From Lachnospira sp900551945 (lineage in GTDB: Bacteria > Bacillota > Clostridia > Lachnospirales > Lachnospiraceae), in the NCBI GenBank assembly GCA_048380335.1, contig DBFCCI010000074.1:1-54246 (forward strand): a DNA stretch of 54,246 bases, written 5' to 3'. This document shows, in pieces, positions 32,886 to 41,979 of the stretch (positions are counted from its first letter, which is position 1; each line of letters begins with the position of its first letter). Under the pieces are notes generated by a model. The model had not been told where the DNA came from, ran no database searches, and saw only the letters and a program-made list of their open reading frames with translations. A program made the position numbers and the translations under genes.

Positions 32886-35054
32886 TTAGTTTTTGCTATC
32901 TGAACCATTTACTTCATCTGCATTAGCTTCTGGCTTTGCAAGATTTACAGCTTTGTTAGCTGGTTCTTCTGATTTTTTAAGATTAACAGCTTCACTTACT
33001 TTAACTTCTGCTGTAGCTTCACCTTCTGTTTCATGCTCTTTTTTCTGATTATCCCAAAAATCATCAGCCGGACCACTTATTGTTGAAGAATAACTTCCAT
33101 CTTCATTAAATGTAACACTTTCTGCAACCTTTTCAGACTTTGTAAAACCAGTTGTATCTACTGGTTCAGGAAGTCCCTTTACTCTACGGTAAATCTTCAT
33201 AAATTCCTTACCAGTAATAGTTTCTTCTTCATAAAGATACTTAGCAATCTCATCAAGAACTTCTCTGTTTTCTGAAAGAAGTCGTTTAGCTTCTTCAAAG
33301 CACTCACGAAGAAGTACTTTAACTTCTTCATCAATCTGTGCGGCTGTTTCATCAGAACAGTTAAGCCTTGCATTTCCATCGAGATATTGATTTTCAATTG
33401 TTTCAAGACTCATAAGACCGAACTTATCAGACATTCCGTATTGTGTTATCATAGCTCTTGCAATCTTAGTAGCCTTTTCAATATCGTTAGAAGCGCCCGT
33501 TGTTACTGTATCAAATACTACTTCTTCTGCGGCACGACCACCAAGAAGTGTTACAAGTCTTGCCATAAGTTCGTCTTTAGTCATAAGATACTTTTCTTCT
33601 TCTGGCACTTGCATTACATAACCTAATGAGCCCATTGTTCGTGGAACAATAGTAATTTTTTGAACTGGCTCTGCGTCTTTTTTGAGTGCTGTAATAAGTG
33701 CATGACCAACTTCGTGATATGCAACTGTTCTCTTTTCTTCTCTGCTAAGTATTCTATCTTTCTTTTCTTTACCAGCAATTACCACTTCTACGGCTTCAAA
33801 AAGGTCCTTTTGTGATACTACCTTTCTACCGTCTTTTACAGCGGCAATAGCGGCTTCATTTATCATATTAGCAAGGTCAGAACCAACTGCACCACTTGTT
33901 GCAAGTCCAATTGCTTCCAAATCAACAGTATCATCCATTAATACGTCTTTAGAATGTACTTTAAGTGTATCAATTCTTCCCTTAAGGTCTGGCTTATCAA
34001 CTATAATTCTTCTATCAAATCGACCTGGTCTTAAAAGTGCCTTATCAAGTACTTCTGGTCGGTTAGTTGCGGCTAATATAAATAAGCCCTTTGATGAATC
34101 AAAACCGTCCATCTCTGCAAGTAACTGATTAAGTGTCTGCTCACGTTCATCGTTACCACCGCCATATCTTGAGTCCCTGCTCTTACCTATAGCATCAATT
34201 TCATCAATAAATATAATACATGGTGCTTGCTTTTGTGCTTCCTTAAACAAATCTCTTACTCTTGAAGCACCAACACCAACGAACATTTCTACAAAGTCTG
34301 AACCTGCAAGTGAGAAGAATGGAACATTTGCTTCACCAGCAACAGCCTTTGCAAGAAGTGTCTTACCAGTTCCAGGAGGGCCTACAAGAAGCGCACCCTT
34401 TGGAAGCTTTGCACCAATGCTTGAATATTTATCTGGGTTATGAAGGAAATCAACTATTTCTGTAAGTGACTCTTTTGCTTCATCTTGTCCTGCAACATTC
34501 TTAAATGTTACACCTGTCTGCTTTTCTACATATACTTTGGCAGTATTTTTTCCAACTCCCATACCGCCCATCATGCCACCGCCTTTTGAAATCTTACGGT
34601 ATACAAATGAAAACATTCCAACTATAAGTACAATTGGAAGAACATATACAAATATAAATTCAACTATTGAAGAACTCTGATTTGGAATATATCCAGAGAA
34701 CTTAACATCATTGTCAATAAGTGTCTGTGCAAGATTTTGGTCAGCCGCATATCCTGTATAGTAAGTATAACTTACACTTGTAAGGGTATTTTGTGAACCT
34801 TCTGACTTTGGTTTGATAAGTATTCTATCAGATTGTAACTGAACCTCCTCAATTTCTCCTGCCTTGACTTTGTCAATAAATTCATCATATGATATTTCTT
34901 TGTAAGTAGCATTTCTTATCATTCCATTAAGCATTGTAATTCCTGCAAATGTAAGAAGTGCTGCAACAATAACAACAATCATAGTATTAAGATTTTTAGG
35001 TTTTTTCTGATTGTTATTATTATTCTGCTTGTTATTTCCGTAATTATTGTCCAT
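32886..35054 (-). CDS. ftsH: ATP-dependent zinc metalloprotease FtsH
   Basis: 722 aa membrane AAA+ protease for quality control. An Asn/Gln-rich start is followed by TM1 (about 23-46), an external domain, TM2 (about 130-151), a Gly/Met-rich linker, Walker A GPPGTGKT near 225, FIDEIDAIGK, SRH region GRFDRR, and the zinc site HEVGH near 448, where Val replaces the usual Ala without touching the ligands. The C-terminal 100 residues (from about 625) are an acidic, Ser/Ala-rich, low-complexity extension that makes it longer than E. coli FtsH (644 aa). GAGG precedes the ATG. Divergent from pyrG. Confidence 0.96.
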   Translation of the reverse strand: MDNNYGNNKQNNNNNQKKPKNLNTMIVVIVAALLTFAGITMLNGMIRNATYKEISYDEFIDKVKAGEIEEVQLQSDRILIKPKSEGSQNTLTSVSYTYYTGYAADQNLAQTLIDNDVKFSGYIPNQSSSIVEFIFVYVLPIVLIVGMFSFVYRKISKGGGMMGGMGVGKNTAKVYVEKQTGVTFKNVAGQDEAKESLTEIVDFLHNPDKYSSIGAKLPKGALLVGPPGTGKTLLAKAVAGEANVPFFSLAGSDFVEMFVGVGASRVRDLFKEAQKQAPCIIFIDEIDAIGKSRDSRYGGGNDEREQTLNQLLAEMDGFDSSKGLFILAATNRPEVLDKALLRPGRFDRRIIVDKPDLKGRIDTLKVHSKDVLMDDTVDLEAIGLATSGAVGSDLANMINEAAIAAVKDGRKVVSQKDLFEAVEVVIAGKEKKDRILSREEKRTVAYHEVGHALITALKKDAEPVQKITIVPRTMGSLGYVMQVPEEEKYLMTKDELMARLVTLLGGRAAEEVVFDTVTTGASNDIEKATKIARAMITQYGMSDKFGLMSLETIENQYLDGNARLNCSDETAAQIDEEVKVLLRECFEEAKRLLSENREVLDEIAKYLYEEETITGKEFMKIYRRVKGLPEPVDTTGFTKSEKVAESVTFNEDGSYSSTISGPADDFWDNQKKEHETEGEATAEVKVSEAVNLKKSEEPANKAVNLAKPEANADEVNGSDSKN

Positions 35055-35317
35055 ACGTTACCTCATTCCATATATTTTAGCTTTATACTTTTAAGCAGAT
35101 AGATTAATAAAGCAATTTTAAAAACTTTCTTTCATTATAAATATATCATCTCCATAAATCAACTAAAAAACACTAATTTTATCCTATTTATAATATGTTT
35201 ATAAATTTTAACAATTTTACTTGAATATTAATCATTTGTTTTTATTATTTATTTTATTAAGTTTTATCTATATTTTAGTTAATTTTATTAAATAAATGTT
35301 TTTTTTACAAAAATATA
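35055..35317. other. AT-rich region between ftsH and pyrG
   Basis: The divergent upstream regions of ftsH and pyrG. Very AT-rich with long T tracts; no gene seen, and no confident ftsH promoter. Confidence 0.4.
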
Positions 35318-35346
35318 TAGCCAAAAAATATCTTTCATTGTATAAT
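35318..35346 (+). promoter_or_regulatory. Promoter of pyrG
   Basis: TAGCCA (35318-35323, 4/6 match to TTGACA), 17-bp spacer and a perfect TATAAT (35341-35346). The predicted start is about 140 bases before the ATG, leaving a leader with hairpins. Confidence 0.65.
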
Positions 35347-35372
35347 ATAAATAATAATGCAAAAATTGATAA

Positions 35373-35407
35373 CCGGTAGTGATTTACTGCCGGATATTTG
35401 TTTTTTA
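35373..35407 (+). terminator. Attenuator-like terminator in the pyrG leader
   Basis: CCGGTAGT-GATTT-ACTGCCGG (8-bp stem with one G-U) followed by a T-rich tract with six T in a row, only about 20 bases after the predicted transcription start. A weaker hairpin GATACTCA...TGAGCATC follows at 35410-35438. pyrG of Firmicutes is classically controlled by attenuation. Confidence 0.7.
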
Positions 35408-35495
35408 CATGATACTCATAAGTGTTTTTGAGCATCTCTTACTTTATACTAAATAACATTTTTTAAGTCGTACAATCGACAGAATGGAGGAAATA

Positions 35496-37109
35496 ATGGC
35501 CGTAAAGTACGTATTCGTAACAGGCGGTGTCGTTTCAGGTCTTGGCAAAGGTATTACAGCTGCTTCACTTGGACGTCTTTTAAAAGCCCGTGGTTTTTCA
35601 GTAACAATGCAGAAGTTTGACCCTTATATTAACATTGACCCAGGTACAATGAACCCTATTCAACATGGTGAAGTTTTCGTAACTGATGATGGCGCAGAAA
35701 CTGACCTTGACCTCGGTCACTATGAAAGATTTATTGACGAAAGTCTTAACAAAAATTCCAACGTAACAACTGGTAAAGTATACTGGTCTGTTCTTCAAAA
35801 AGAAAGACGTGGTGACTTTGGTGGAGGTACTGTTCAGGTTATCCCTCACATCACTAATGAAATTAAGAGCCGTTTCTTTAGAGATTTCTCAACAGATGAA
35901 ACTAAAATTGCTATTATCGAAGTTGGTGGTACTGTAGGTGATATCGAAAGTCAACCTTTCCTTGAAGCTATAAGACAGTTCCAGCATGAAGTAGGTCGTG
36001 AAAATGCTATCCTTATTCATGTAACTCTTATTCCTTATCTTAAGGCTTCTGGTGAAATGAAAACTAAGCCAACTCAAGCAAGTGTTAAAGAACTTCAAGG
36101 TATGGGTATCCAACCAGATATCCTTGTTTGCCGTACAGAACAGCCACTTGAGCCAGGAATTAAAGATAAGATTGCTCTTTTCTGTAACGTACCTAAGTCA
36201 CATGTATTACAGAACCTTGACGTTGAAATTCTCTATGATGCACCTCTTGCAATGGAAGAAGAACATCTTGCTCAAGTAGCTTGCGAATGTCTTGAACTTG
36301 ATTGTCCAGAGCCAGACCTTGACGAATGGAGAGCTATGTGTCAAGCATGGAAGAACCCAACTAAGAAAGTTAAAGTTGCATTAGTTGGTAAGTACATTCA
36401 ACTTCATGACGCATATATCAGTGTAGTTGAAGCTTTAAAGCATGGTGGCGTATACAATTCAGCCGATGTTGAAATCAAATGGATTGACTCAGAAACTGTA
36501 ACTGCTGAAAATGTAGCTGAACTTTTATCTGACGTTTCAGGTGTTCTTGTTCCGGGTGGTTTTGGTGACAGAGGTATCGAAGGTAAAATTCAAGCAATCA
36601 GATATGCAAGAGAAAACAATGTACCTTTCCTCGGTCTTTGCCTTGGTATGCAGTTATCAATCGTTGAATTTGCTCGTGATGTAATCGGTTATTCTGATGC
36701 TCACAGTGTAGAATTAATGCCAGAAACAACTCACCCAGTAATTCACCTTATGCCAGACCAGGAAGGCATTGATGATATCGGTGGTACATTAAGACTCGGT
36801 TCTTATCCATGTGTACTTGATAAGACAAGCAAGGCTTATGAACTTTATGGTGAAGAAACAATCCATGAAAGACATCGTCATCGTTATGAAGTTAATAACG
36901 ATTACAGAAAAGTACTTACAGAAAATGGCATGAAGCTTTCAGGTATTTCTCCTGACGGAAGAATTGTTGAAATGGTAGAACTTAACAACCATCCTTGGTT
37001 TATTGCTACACAGGCACACCCAGAATTAAAGTCAAGACCAAACAGACCACATCCACTCTTTAGAGGATTTATCGGTGCTGCTCTTGATTATCAAGAAAAT
37101 AATAACTAA
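35496..37109 (+). CDS. pyrG: CTP synthase
   Basis: Glutamine-dependent amination of UTP to CTP. 537 aa, the family's usual length. N-terminal synthetase domain with KYVFVTGGVVSGLGKGI at the start, MQKFDPYINIDPGTMNP, HGEVFVTDDGAETDLDLGHYERF; C-terminal class I amidotransferase with LVPGGFGDRG, the nucleophile in LGLCLGMQ, and the His-Glu pair in QAHPE. The start is the ATG at 35496, since GGAGG lies seven bases upstream; the longer frame at 35484 would include it. Followed by a strong long-stem terminator. It is monocistronic with an attenuator-like leader. Confidence 0.97.
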   Translation: MAVKYVFVTGGVVSGLGKGITAASLGRLLKARGFSVTMQKFDPYINIDPGTMNPIQHGEVFVTDDGAETDLDLGHYERFIDESLNKNSNVTTGKVYWSVLQKERRGDFGGGTVQVIPHITNEIKSRFFRDFSTDETKIAIIEVGGTVGDIESQPFLEAIRQFQHEVGRENAILIHVTLIPYLKASGEMKTKPTQASVKELQGMGIQPDILVCRTEQPLEPGIKDKIALFCNVPKSHVLQNLDVEILYDAPLAMEEEHLAQVACECLELDCPEPDLDEWRAMCQAWKNPTKKVKVALVGKYIQLHDAYISVVEALKHGGVYNSADVEIKWIDSETVTAENVAELLSDVSGVLVPGGFGDRGIEGKIQAIRYARENNVPFLGLCLGMQLSIVEFARDVIGYSDAHSVELMPETTHPVIHLMPDQEGIDDIGGTLRLGSYPCVLDKTSKAYELYGEETIHERHRHRYEVNNDYRKVLTENGMKLSGISPDGRIVEMVELNNHPWFIATQAHPELKSRPNRPHPLFRGFIGAALDYQENNN

Positions 37110-37124
37110 TTAATAATTAACTAT

Positions 37125-37193
37125 AAAAAATAACACTTAATTGAATTTTAATGTGATACTTGATTACATCAATTTCAATTAAGTGTTATTTTT
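37125..37193 (+). terminator. Terminator of pyrG
   Basis: Perfect arms of about 20 bp, AAAAATAACACTTAATTGAA and its complement, around a 28-nt loop that holds a second small pairing (TGTGAT...ATTACA), ending in a T run. The gap 37194-37413 toward the convergent gene is otherwise featureless. Confidence 0.8.
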
Positions 37194-37413
37194 ATTTTTC
37201 ATATTCGTCATTTAGAAATTATCCCCAAAATATAATCGCATTATATATGTCCTTTAATTTGTATATAATCCCACATTACTGTATATTCTTTAAGTTGTGA
37301 CAAGCATTTATTGAAAATTTGACTCTAACTACTCTCCACAACTTGCTATATAAGTCTAACTATTTATATTTTTTAACACATCATTTTTAGACTTTAGATA
37401 TACTGTCTTTCTA

Positions 37414-38196
37414 TTAGAGCAATAAAATAACCGTTATTACATATTCATTTATAAAACTTTGATATATCCTATATTTTTTTTCCTTTTCTACATCAAGAAA
37501 ATTAATTCTTTCCCCATCTATTGTAAATAAGGCTTCCTTTATTCCATAGGCAATTCCTTTTCCCGTCACTTTGGAATAACTCTCCTTTAAAGTCCACAAC
37601 CTTAAAAACCTTGTAAGCCTATCTTTATCATTTACACCTTCAACTACCCAATTATACTCATTTTCTGAAAAAAATCGTTTAGCCGTTTTTAAAACATTTT
37701 CTCTTTTCCCTTCGATATCTATTCCACTTTCTGTATTTCCAATCACACACACCGCATACTCACCAGAATGTGACAAGTTAAAATAAATATCTCTATGTTC
37801 TACAAAATATGGCTTACCATTTTCTTTAGTAGCTATCTTATAGTTATACGATTTGTCATAACTGTTAATAAGCTCATCAATAGTTACATATATAATATTT
37901 ATCTCCTTTTTGCCATTATCTAACATAACATCTTTTACTATAACTATATCATTTTTCGTATTGCTATTCATTTCACTTAACTTCACATAATAGGAAACAG
38001 CATAATTTAATAACAATCCCGCTGCTATACAATTATTTTTATCTCCTATAAAATGCTTTTTATCAACCTTTTCTTTTCTTTGCTCCGTCAAAAGCTCACA
38101 CGCCATTTTACTACTATCTTTTGTCAACCCACTAGATTTTACTGCAAATATTAATGCCACTCTTGCATCCTTTTTAGCTTCTTTATTATTAATCAT
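37414..38196 (-). CDS. 4'-phosphopantetheinyl transferase (Sfp type)
   Basis: 260 aa. Transfers phosphopantetheine from CoA to a Ser of carrier proteins. Family signatures: ENGKPYF near 125, NLSHSGEYAVCV (140-151), the magnesium site GIDIE (158-162) and WTLKESYSK (201-209), with FFSENEY before it. The Sfp size, about twice AcpS, usually goes with carrier-protein systems beyond fatty acid synthesis, but no NRPS or PKS gene is in this window. It lies 34 bases after the ABC-2 permease gene in the same direction, so it is probably in that operon. No strong ribosome site; a weak AAGGAG-like AAAGGAG is seen 7 bases upstream. Confidence 0.92.
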   Translation of the reverse strand: MINNKEAKKDARVALIFAVKSSGLTKDSSKMACELLTEQRKEKVDKKHFIGDKNNCIAAGLLLNYAVSYYVKLSEMNSNTKNDIVIVKDVMLDNGKKEINIIYVTIDELINSYDKSYNYKIATKENGKPYFVEHRDIYFNLSHSGEYAVCVIGNTESGIDIEGKRENVLKTAKRFFSENEYNWVVEGVNDKDRLTRFLRLWTLKESYSKVTGKGIAYGIKEALFTIDGERINFLDVEKEKKYRIYQSFINEYVITVILLL

Positions 38197-38230
38197 AATT
38201 TAAAAACTCCTTTGATTACATATCTTAAAC

Positions 38231-39349
38231 CTACATATAATAATAAGGCACTAACAACCATCTAACATACTTCACCGCTGGCAATATGGTTGATATGTCA
38301 AAAAATACAGGGCACATAATTAAACAAAGAACTGCATATACAGGTATAAACGAGATAATAAACATTTTATCATGAACAAGAAAACACAATAAAGCTCCCA
38401 TTATACCTATAATAAAAATATATCCAACCATTTTAACAAGTTCCATACCTACTCCTGCTACCTGTAAATTTGTCATAAATATAACAAGCATTGTTGGTAT
38501 AGCAGTAATTAATGCAACCGCCGTAATATATAAAAAAGCACCTATATAACATTGTGTAGCTCTCATTGCTTTAAACATTCCACACTTTTTTTCATAATTC
38601 CACCATACACAGCCTGTAAGCCCCGCAACAACCATTATTACCGCAAGTATCCCCCTAATTGAAAATAATGACACATTACTCGTTTTCATACGTTCTAAAG
38701 AAATGCTACTACTATCTACATCACTTTCACTATCCGACTGCATATTATCATCAATTTCATCTATATTTTCAAAATCAATGTGAAATGTCTTATCACTATC
38801 TGCATACATTAAATATTTATCTTGCAGCATTAATATAGCTTCTTCATTGTAAACCCCAAAAAGCTGTGAAGCTTCTATATTATTTACTGCAATATTTCCA
38901 CCATACACCTTAAAAAGCTCTGAAAACACCATCTCATTAATCATAGACGACATAAAATCAGAAGATGGTACAACAACATTTATACAACCTTTAATATTAA
39001 GGGTATCTAGCTTGTTTGTAAGATTTTCTGAAAAAATGTATCCACATACCGTTTTTTCATTATTAATATCATCAATCAAATTTTCTTTTGAGTTTTCTAT
39101 ATAAAAATTAACAGAATAATTTTCATTTATTAGCTTTTCCACTGTTTTTTGTGCAATCTCATCACTATCTTCTAATATAAGACCAACTCTCATACTTCCA
39201 CTATCATCACTACTTTGACTCTTTGAATAAATAGCAAAAATAATTGGAAGCACTATTATCATAAGCCATATTCCTTGCTTTTTTAACAATCTCTTTATTA
39301 AAAGATAATACCACAAAAAATATTTTTTTACTCCAAATAAAATACTCAT
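38231..39349 (-). CDS. ABC-2 type permease, second subunit
   Basis: 372 aa. TM1 near residues 26-44 (GIWLMIIVLPIIFAIYSK), a large external domain of about 180 residues with acidic Ser-rich part (DDNMQSDSESDVDSSS) and then five membrane segments (about 228-370), the standard ABC-2 exporter permease layout. It follows the other permease by 46 bases and precedes the phosphopantetheinyl transferase. The last helix ends close to the C-terminus (LLVPYYYM). Substrate unknown; family members export polyketides, peptides and lipids. Confidence 0.85.
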   Translation of the reverse strand: MSILFGVKKYFLWYYLLIKRLLKKQGIWLMIIVLPIIFAIYSKSQSSDDSGSMRVGLILEDSDEIAQKTVEKLINENYSVNFYIENSKENLIDDINNEKTVCGYIFSENLTNKLDTLNIKGCINVVVPSSDFMSSMINEMVFSELFKVYGGNIAVNNIEASQLFGVYNEEAILMLQDKYLMYADSDKTFHIDFENIDEIDDNMQSDSESDVDSSSISLERMKTSNVSLFSIRGILAVIMVVAGLTGCVWWNYEKKCGMFKAMRATQCYIGAFLYITAVALITAIPTMLVIFMTNLQVAGVGMELVKMVGYIFIIGIMGALLCFLVHDKMFIISFIPVYAVLCLIMCPVFFDISTILPAVKYVRWLLVPYYYM

Positions 39350-39395
39350 AAAATGTCCTCTTTAAAATATATAAACCAACTTTGCTTTTAAAAAA

Positions 39396-40682
39396 TCAAT
39401 ATCTTATCTTTTCTGCAAAAGAAGTAATTACTATAAATAAAGCTGTATATAGCACATTGATAATCATTACGGATAACGACACTGTCCCTGTTATTATCTG
39501 TCCTGCAAGTTTCATATACCAGTAAGCAGGCAAATACTTTGAAATATTTCTTACACCTACTGGAAGTATGGCTGATGGAATTATCATTCCTGACACAAAT
39601 ATCATAGCAATTACAATAAAAAATAACACAAGAACTCCTGCCGTATCGTCTTTAATACAACTATAAACTGCCCCCGCCATTGAATATATGCTAAATATTA
39701 AAAATACAAGCGCACCTAAACTAATAAAAAATTGTATAATATACTCTTTTAATTCAACTGAATTATTAAATGTAATTAATTGCCTTACTTGTATATATCT
39801 TATTGATGAAAGACTTACAAGCAAATACGCCACGCCATATAAAAGTCCTAATACAACAGTAAGTCCTATAGTTTTTGACACTCCAAAACTTCCAGAAATG
39901 ATACCCTTTCTTTTTATCTGAGTTCTGAATGTTTTACTATCCTTATTATAAAAACTTCCACAAGTAAGAGTCGTAAACATAAGAAGCATAACAACTCCAC
40001 TTGAAAAATAAAACTGCATTGTATTAAGACTGTTACTCTCTTTTATTTTCTCAGTTTTAAAATATATTCCCCTATCAAGTGCATAAGAAAAATATGATTT
40101 GTTAAGTGAGATTACACTGTCATTAAATACATCATTTGACAAATTATTAACACTTGCTTCAGAGTTATTGTCTACCATATACTTATATACATCTTCAAAT
40201 GCGTATATACCAGCCTGCGCTGTACTTAAATCACTCGCTCCCGCTTCCATCATATACCTTAAAAGCTGACTAGAAAAATTTGTTGCTTTACCATTAAAAT
40301 ACACAACCGCAGGAACATTTTTCCCATTCATAATACCATCAATAAATCCTTTTGGTATCCTTATAAGTGCTGTTATCTTGTGACTTCTAAGAAGCTCTAC
40401 TGCTTCATCAATTGTATATTCAGCCGTAAAATCACACACAGCATTTACACTATCCATATTTTGAATAAAATCAAACGCCGTTTTTACATATTGTTGCTCC
40501 TTTATCCCTGCATTTTCATCAATCACAATAGCAACACTCATTTTGTCATTATCACTATCCCCCTGCGACATATAAACCGCTCCCGTTGTAATCCCCAATA
40601 TAATTACAACAAACACAACCATACCAAAAAGAATATGTGGCATATACTTAAACGCCGATTTAATCTTCATCCTTACAAGCAT
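39396..40682 (-). CDS. ABC-2 type permease, first subunit
   Basis: 428 aa. TM1 near residues 17-38 (ILFGMVVFVVIILGITTGAVY), a long external domain with the YhgE/ABC-2 pattern (KGFIDGIMNGKNVPAVVYF), then about six membrane segments toward the C-terminus. The start is set at 40682 because GAGG lies just upstream; a longer frame would run 40 codons into the repeat DNA at 40.7-40.8 kb. Upstream are the tandem family A repeats and then the ABC ATPase gene. With the second permease it should form a heterodimer. Confidence 0.87.
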   Translation of the reverse strand: MLVRMKIKSAFKYMPHILFGMVVFVVIILGITTGAVYMSQGDSDNDKMSVAIVIDENAGIKEQQYVKTAFDFIQNMDSVNAVCDFTAEYTIDEAVELLRSHKITALIRIPKGFIDGIMNGKNVPAVVYFNGKATNFSSQLLRYMMEAGASDLSTAQAGIYAFEDVYKYMVDNNSEASVNNLSNDVFNDSVISLNKSYFSYALDRGIYFKTEKIKESNSLNTMQFYFSSGVVMLLMFTTLTCGSFYNKDSKTFRTQIKRKGIISGSFGVSKTIGLTVVLGLLYGVAYLLVSLSSIRYIQVRQLITFNNSVELKEYIIQFFISLGALVFLIFSIYSMAGAVYSCIKDDTAGVLVLFFIVIAMIFVSGMIIPSAILPVGVRNISKYLPAYWYMKLAGQIITGTVSLSVMIINVLYTALFIVITSFAEKIRY

Positions 40683-40770
40683 AAATTCAACCTCACTTCT
40701 AATATCAATATAATAATTCTCATACACGCCAATTACTATATTAACATCGCAATAATAGCTTTTATGGAAG

Positions 40771-41183
40771 TCCCATAAACTCCCGTAAGATAGGTAGTAC
40801 ATAAACTAAATACACTATTAAAAGAACAAATTTTTGAATTTGTTTGACAACGACATATAAATACAAAAAATTGTACTTTTATGGGAATCCAATAAACTCC
40901 CGTAAGATAGCAGTAGTATATAAACTAAATGCACCATTAAAAGAACAAATTTTTGAATTTGTTTGACAACGACATATAAATACAAAAAATTGCACTTTTA
41001 CGGAAGTCCAATAAACTCCCGTAAGATAGCAGTAGTATATAAACTAAATGCACCATTAAAAGAACAATTTTCTATATTTGTATGACAGTAGCGAACATAC
41101 TTGTTCGATAATGGCATATAAATATAGGGAATTGTACTTTTACTGGTGTGTGTGTTTATATACTACTGATATCTTCACAAAAT
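40771..41183. repeat. Family A repeats, tandem array A4 (two short units plus one full)
   Basis: Three head-to-tail units begin with TAAACTCCCGTAAGATAG at 40776, 40893 and 41012 (spacing 117 and 119). Units 1 and 2 lack the right terminal arm and the apex; unit 3 (41012-41180) is complete, with GATAGCAGTAGTATATAAAC pairing with GTTTATATACTACTGATATC and an apical GAACATACTTGTTC. The array fills the gap between the ABC ATPase and the first permease and makes up nearly all of it. Confidence 0.85.
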
Positions 41184-41189
41184 AAATTA

Positions 41190-41894
41190 TTAATTTCCAC
41201 CCCTAATCATGTCCGCAATCTGTAATGAAGAAACATTTCTTTCTAATAATGTCACAACCCCATCATTCATAAAATACATTCTATCACAAAGCCTTAACTC
41301 ACTCTCCTCATGGCTTGTAAGAATAATTGTGCCACCATTTTCCTTATAATCTCTCATATAATCCCACACATCTTGCTTTCCCACAATATCAAGAGAAGCT
41401 CCCGGCTCGTCCATTATAAGTACCTTAGGTTCATTTGCAATTGCACAAGTTATACTAAGCCTTTTTTTAAGACCACCAGATAACTTAGCCACAGTTGTAT
41501 TATAATACGGCTCAAGCCCCATATATTTTGCAGTTCCATTTACAATATCCTTATCAGCCTTCTTGCCAGTTCCACTATACCAAAACATAAGATTATCTCT
41601 TACTGACAAGTCCTCCATAAGTGGGTTTTCTTGTGGAACATACCCTATGTACTTTGAAAATAGCCTCTTATTCCTTAAAGGGTTCTCTCCATCAACAATA
41701 ATACTCCCACTAGTAGCCTTATTGCTTCCTGACATTATGCTAAGCAACGTAGTCTTGCCACAACCATTAGCCCCAATAATCCCAACACACTCTCCAGCAT
41801 TAACATAAAAAGACACCCCCTTTAACACTTCTTTTCTAAAATACTTCTTCGTAATACCCTTAACTTCAATAACAGACACTCTAAACATCTCCAT
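41190..41894 (-). CDS. ABC transporter ATP-binding protein
   Basis: 234 aa with Walker A GANGCGKTT near 41, Q-loop in GYVPQENPLM, signature LSGGLKKRL, Walker B VLIMDEPGASLD and the H-loop in LTSHEESE. It closely fits ATPases of ABC-2 exporters and should drive the two permeases downstream, from which it is split by 500 bases of family A repeats. The start is ambiguous: ATG at 41894 has no clear site, while a GTG at 41879 has GGAG nine bases upstream. Leftward, 85 bases from the FliB-like gene. Confidence 0.9.
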   Translation of the reverse strand: MEMFRVSVIEVKGITKKYFRKEVLKGVSFYVNAGECVGIIGANGCGKTTLLSIMSGSNKATSGSIIVDGENPLRNKRLFSKYIGYVPQENPLMEDLSVRDNLMFWYSGTGKKADKDIVNGTAKYMGLEPYYNTTVAKLSGGLKKRLSITCAIANEPKVLIMDEPGASLDIVGKQDVWDYMRDYKENGGTIILTSHEESELRLCDRMYFMNDGVVTLLERNVSSLQIADMIRGGN

Positions 41895-41979
41895 TCAATA
41901 ATAAATATCAATTTTTTAAGAATAATTTCTTAAATATCCACTATCAATCAAATATAAAACTTAATAATATTTTCTCCCC

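Noticed and set aside
39688..40778. Plus-strand frames inside the ABC-2 permease genes
   Set aside because: Antisense shadows in AT-rich membrane protein genes, without ribosome sites or family matches.
40771..41183. Tandem repeats that might be a CRISPR array
   Set aside because: Units of 117-169 nt are nearly identical along their whole length, with no unique spacers and no cas genes.
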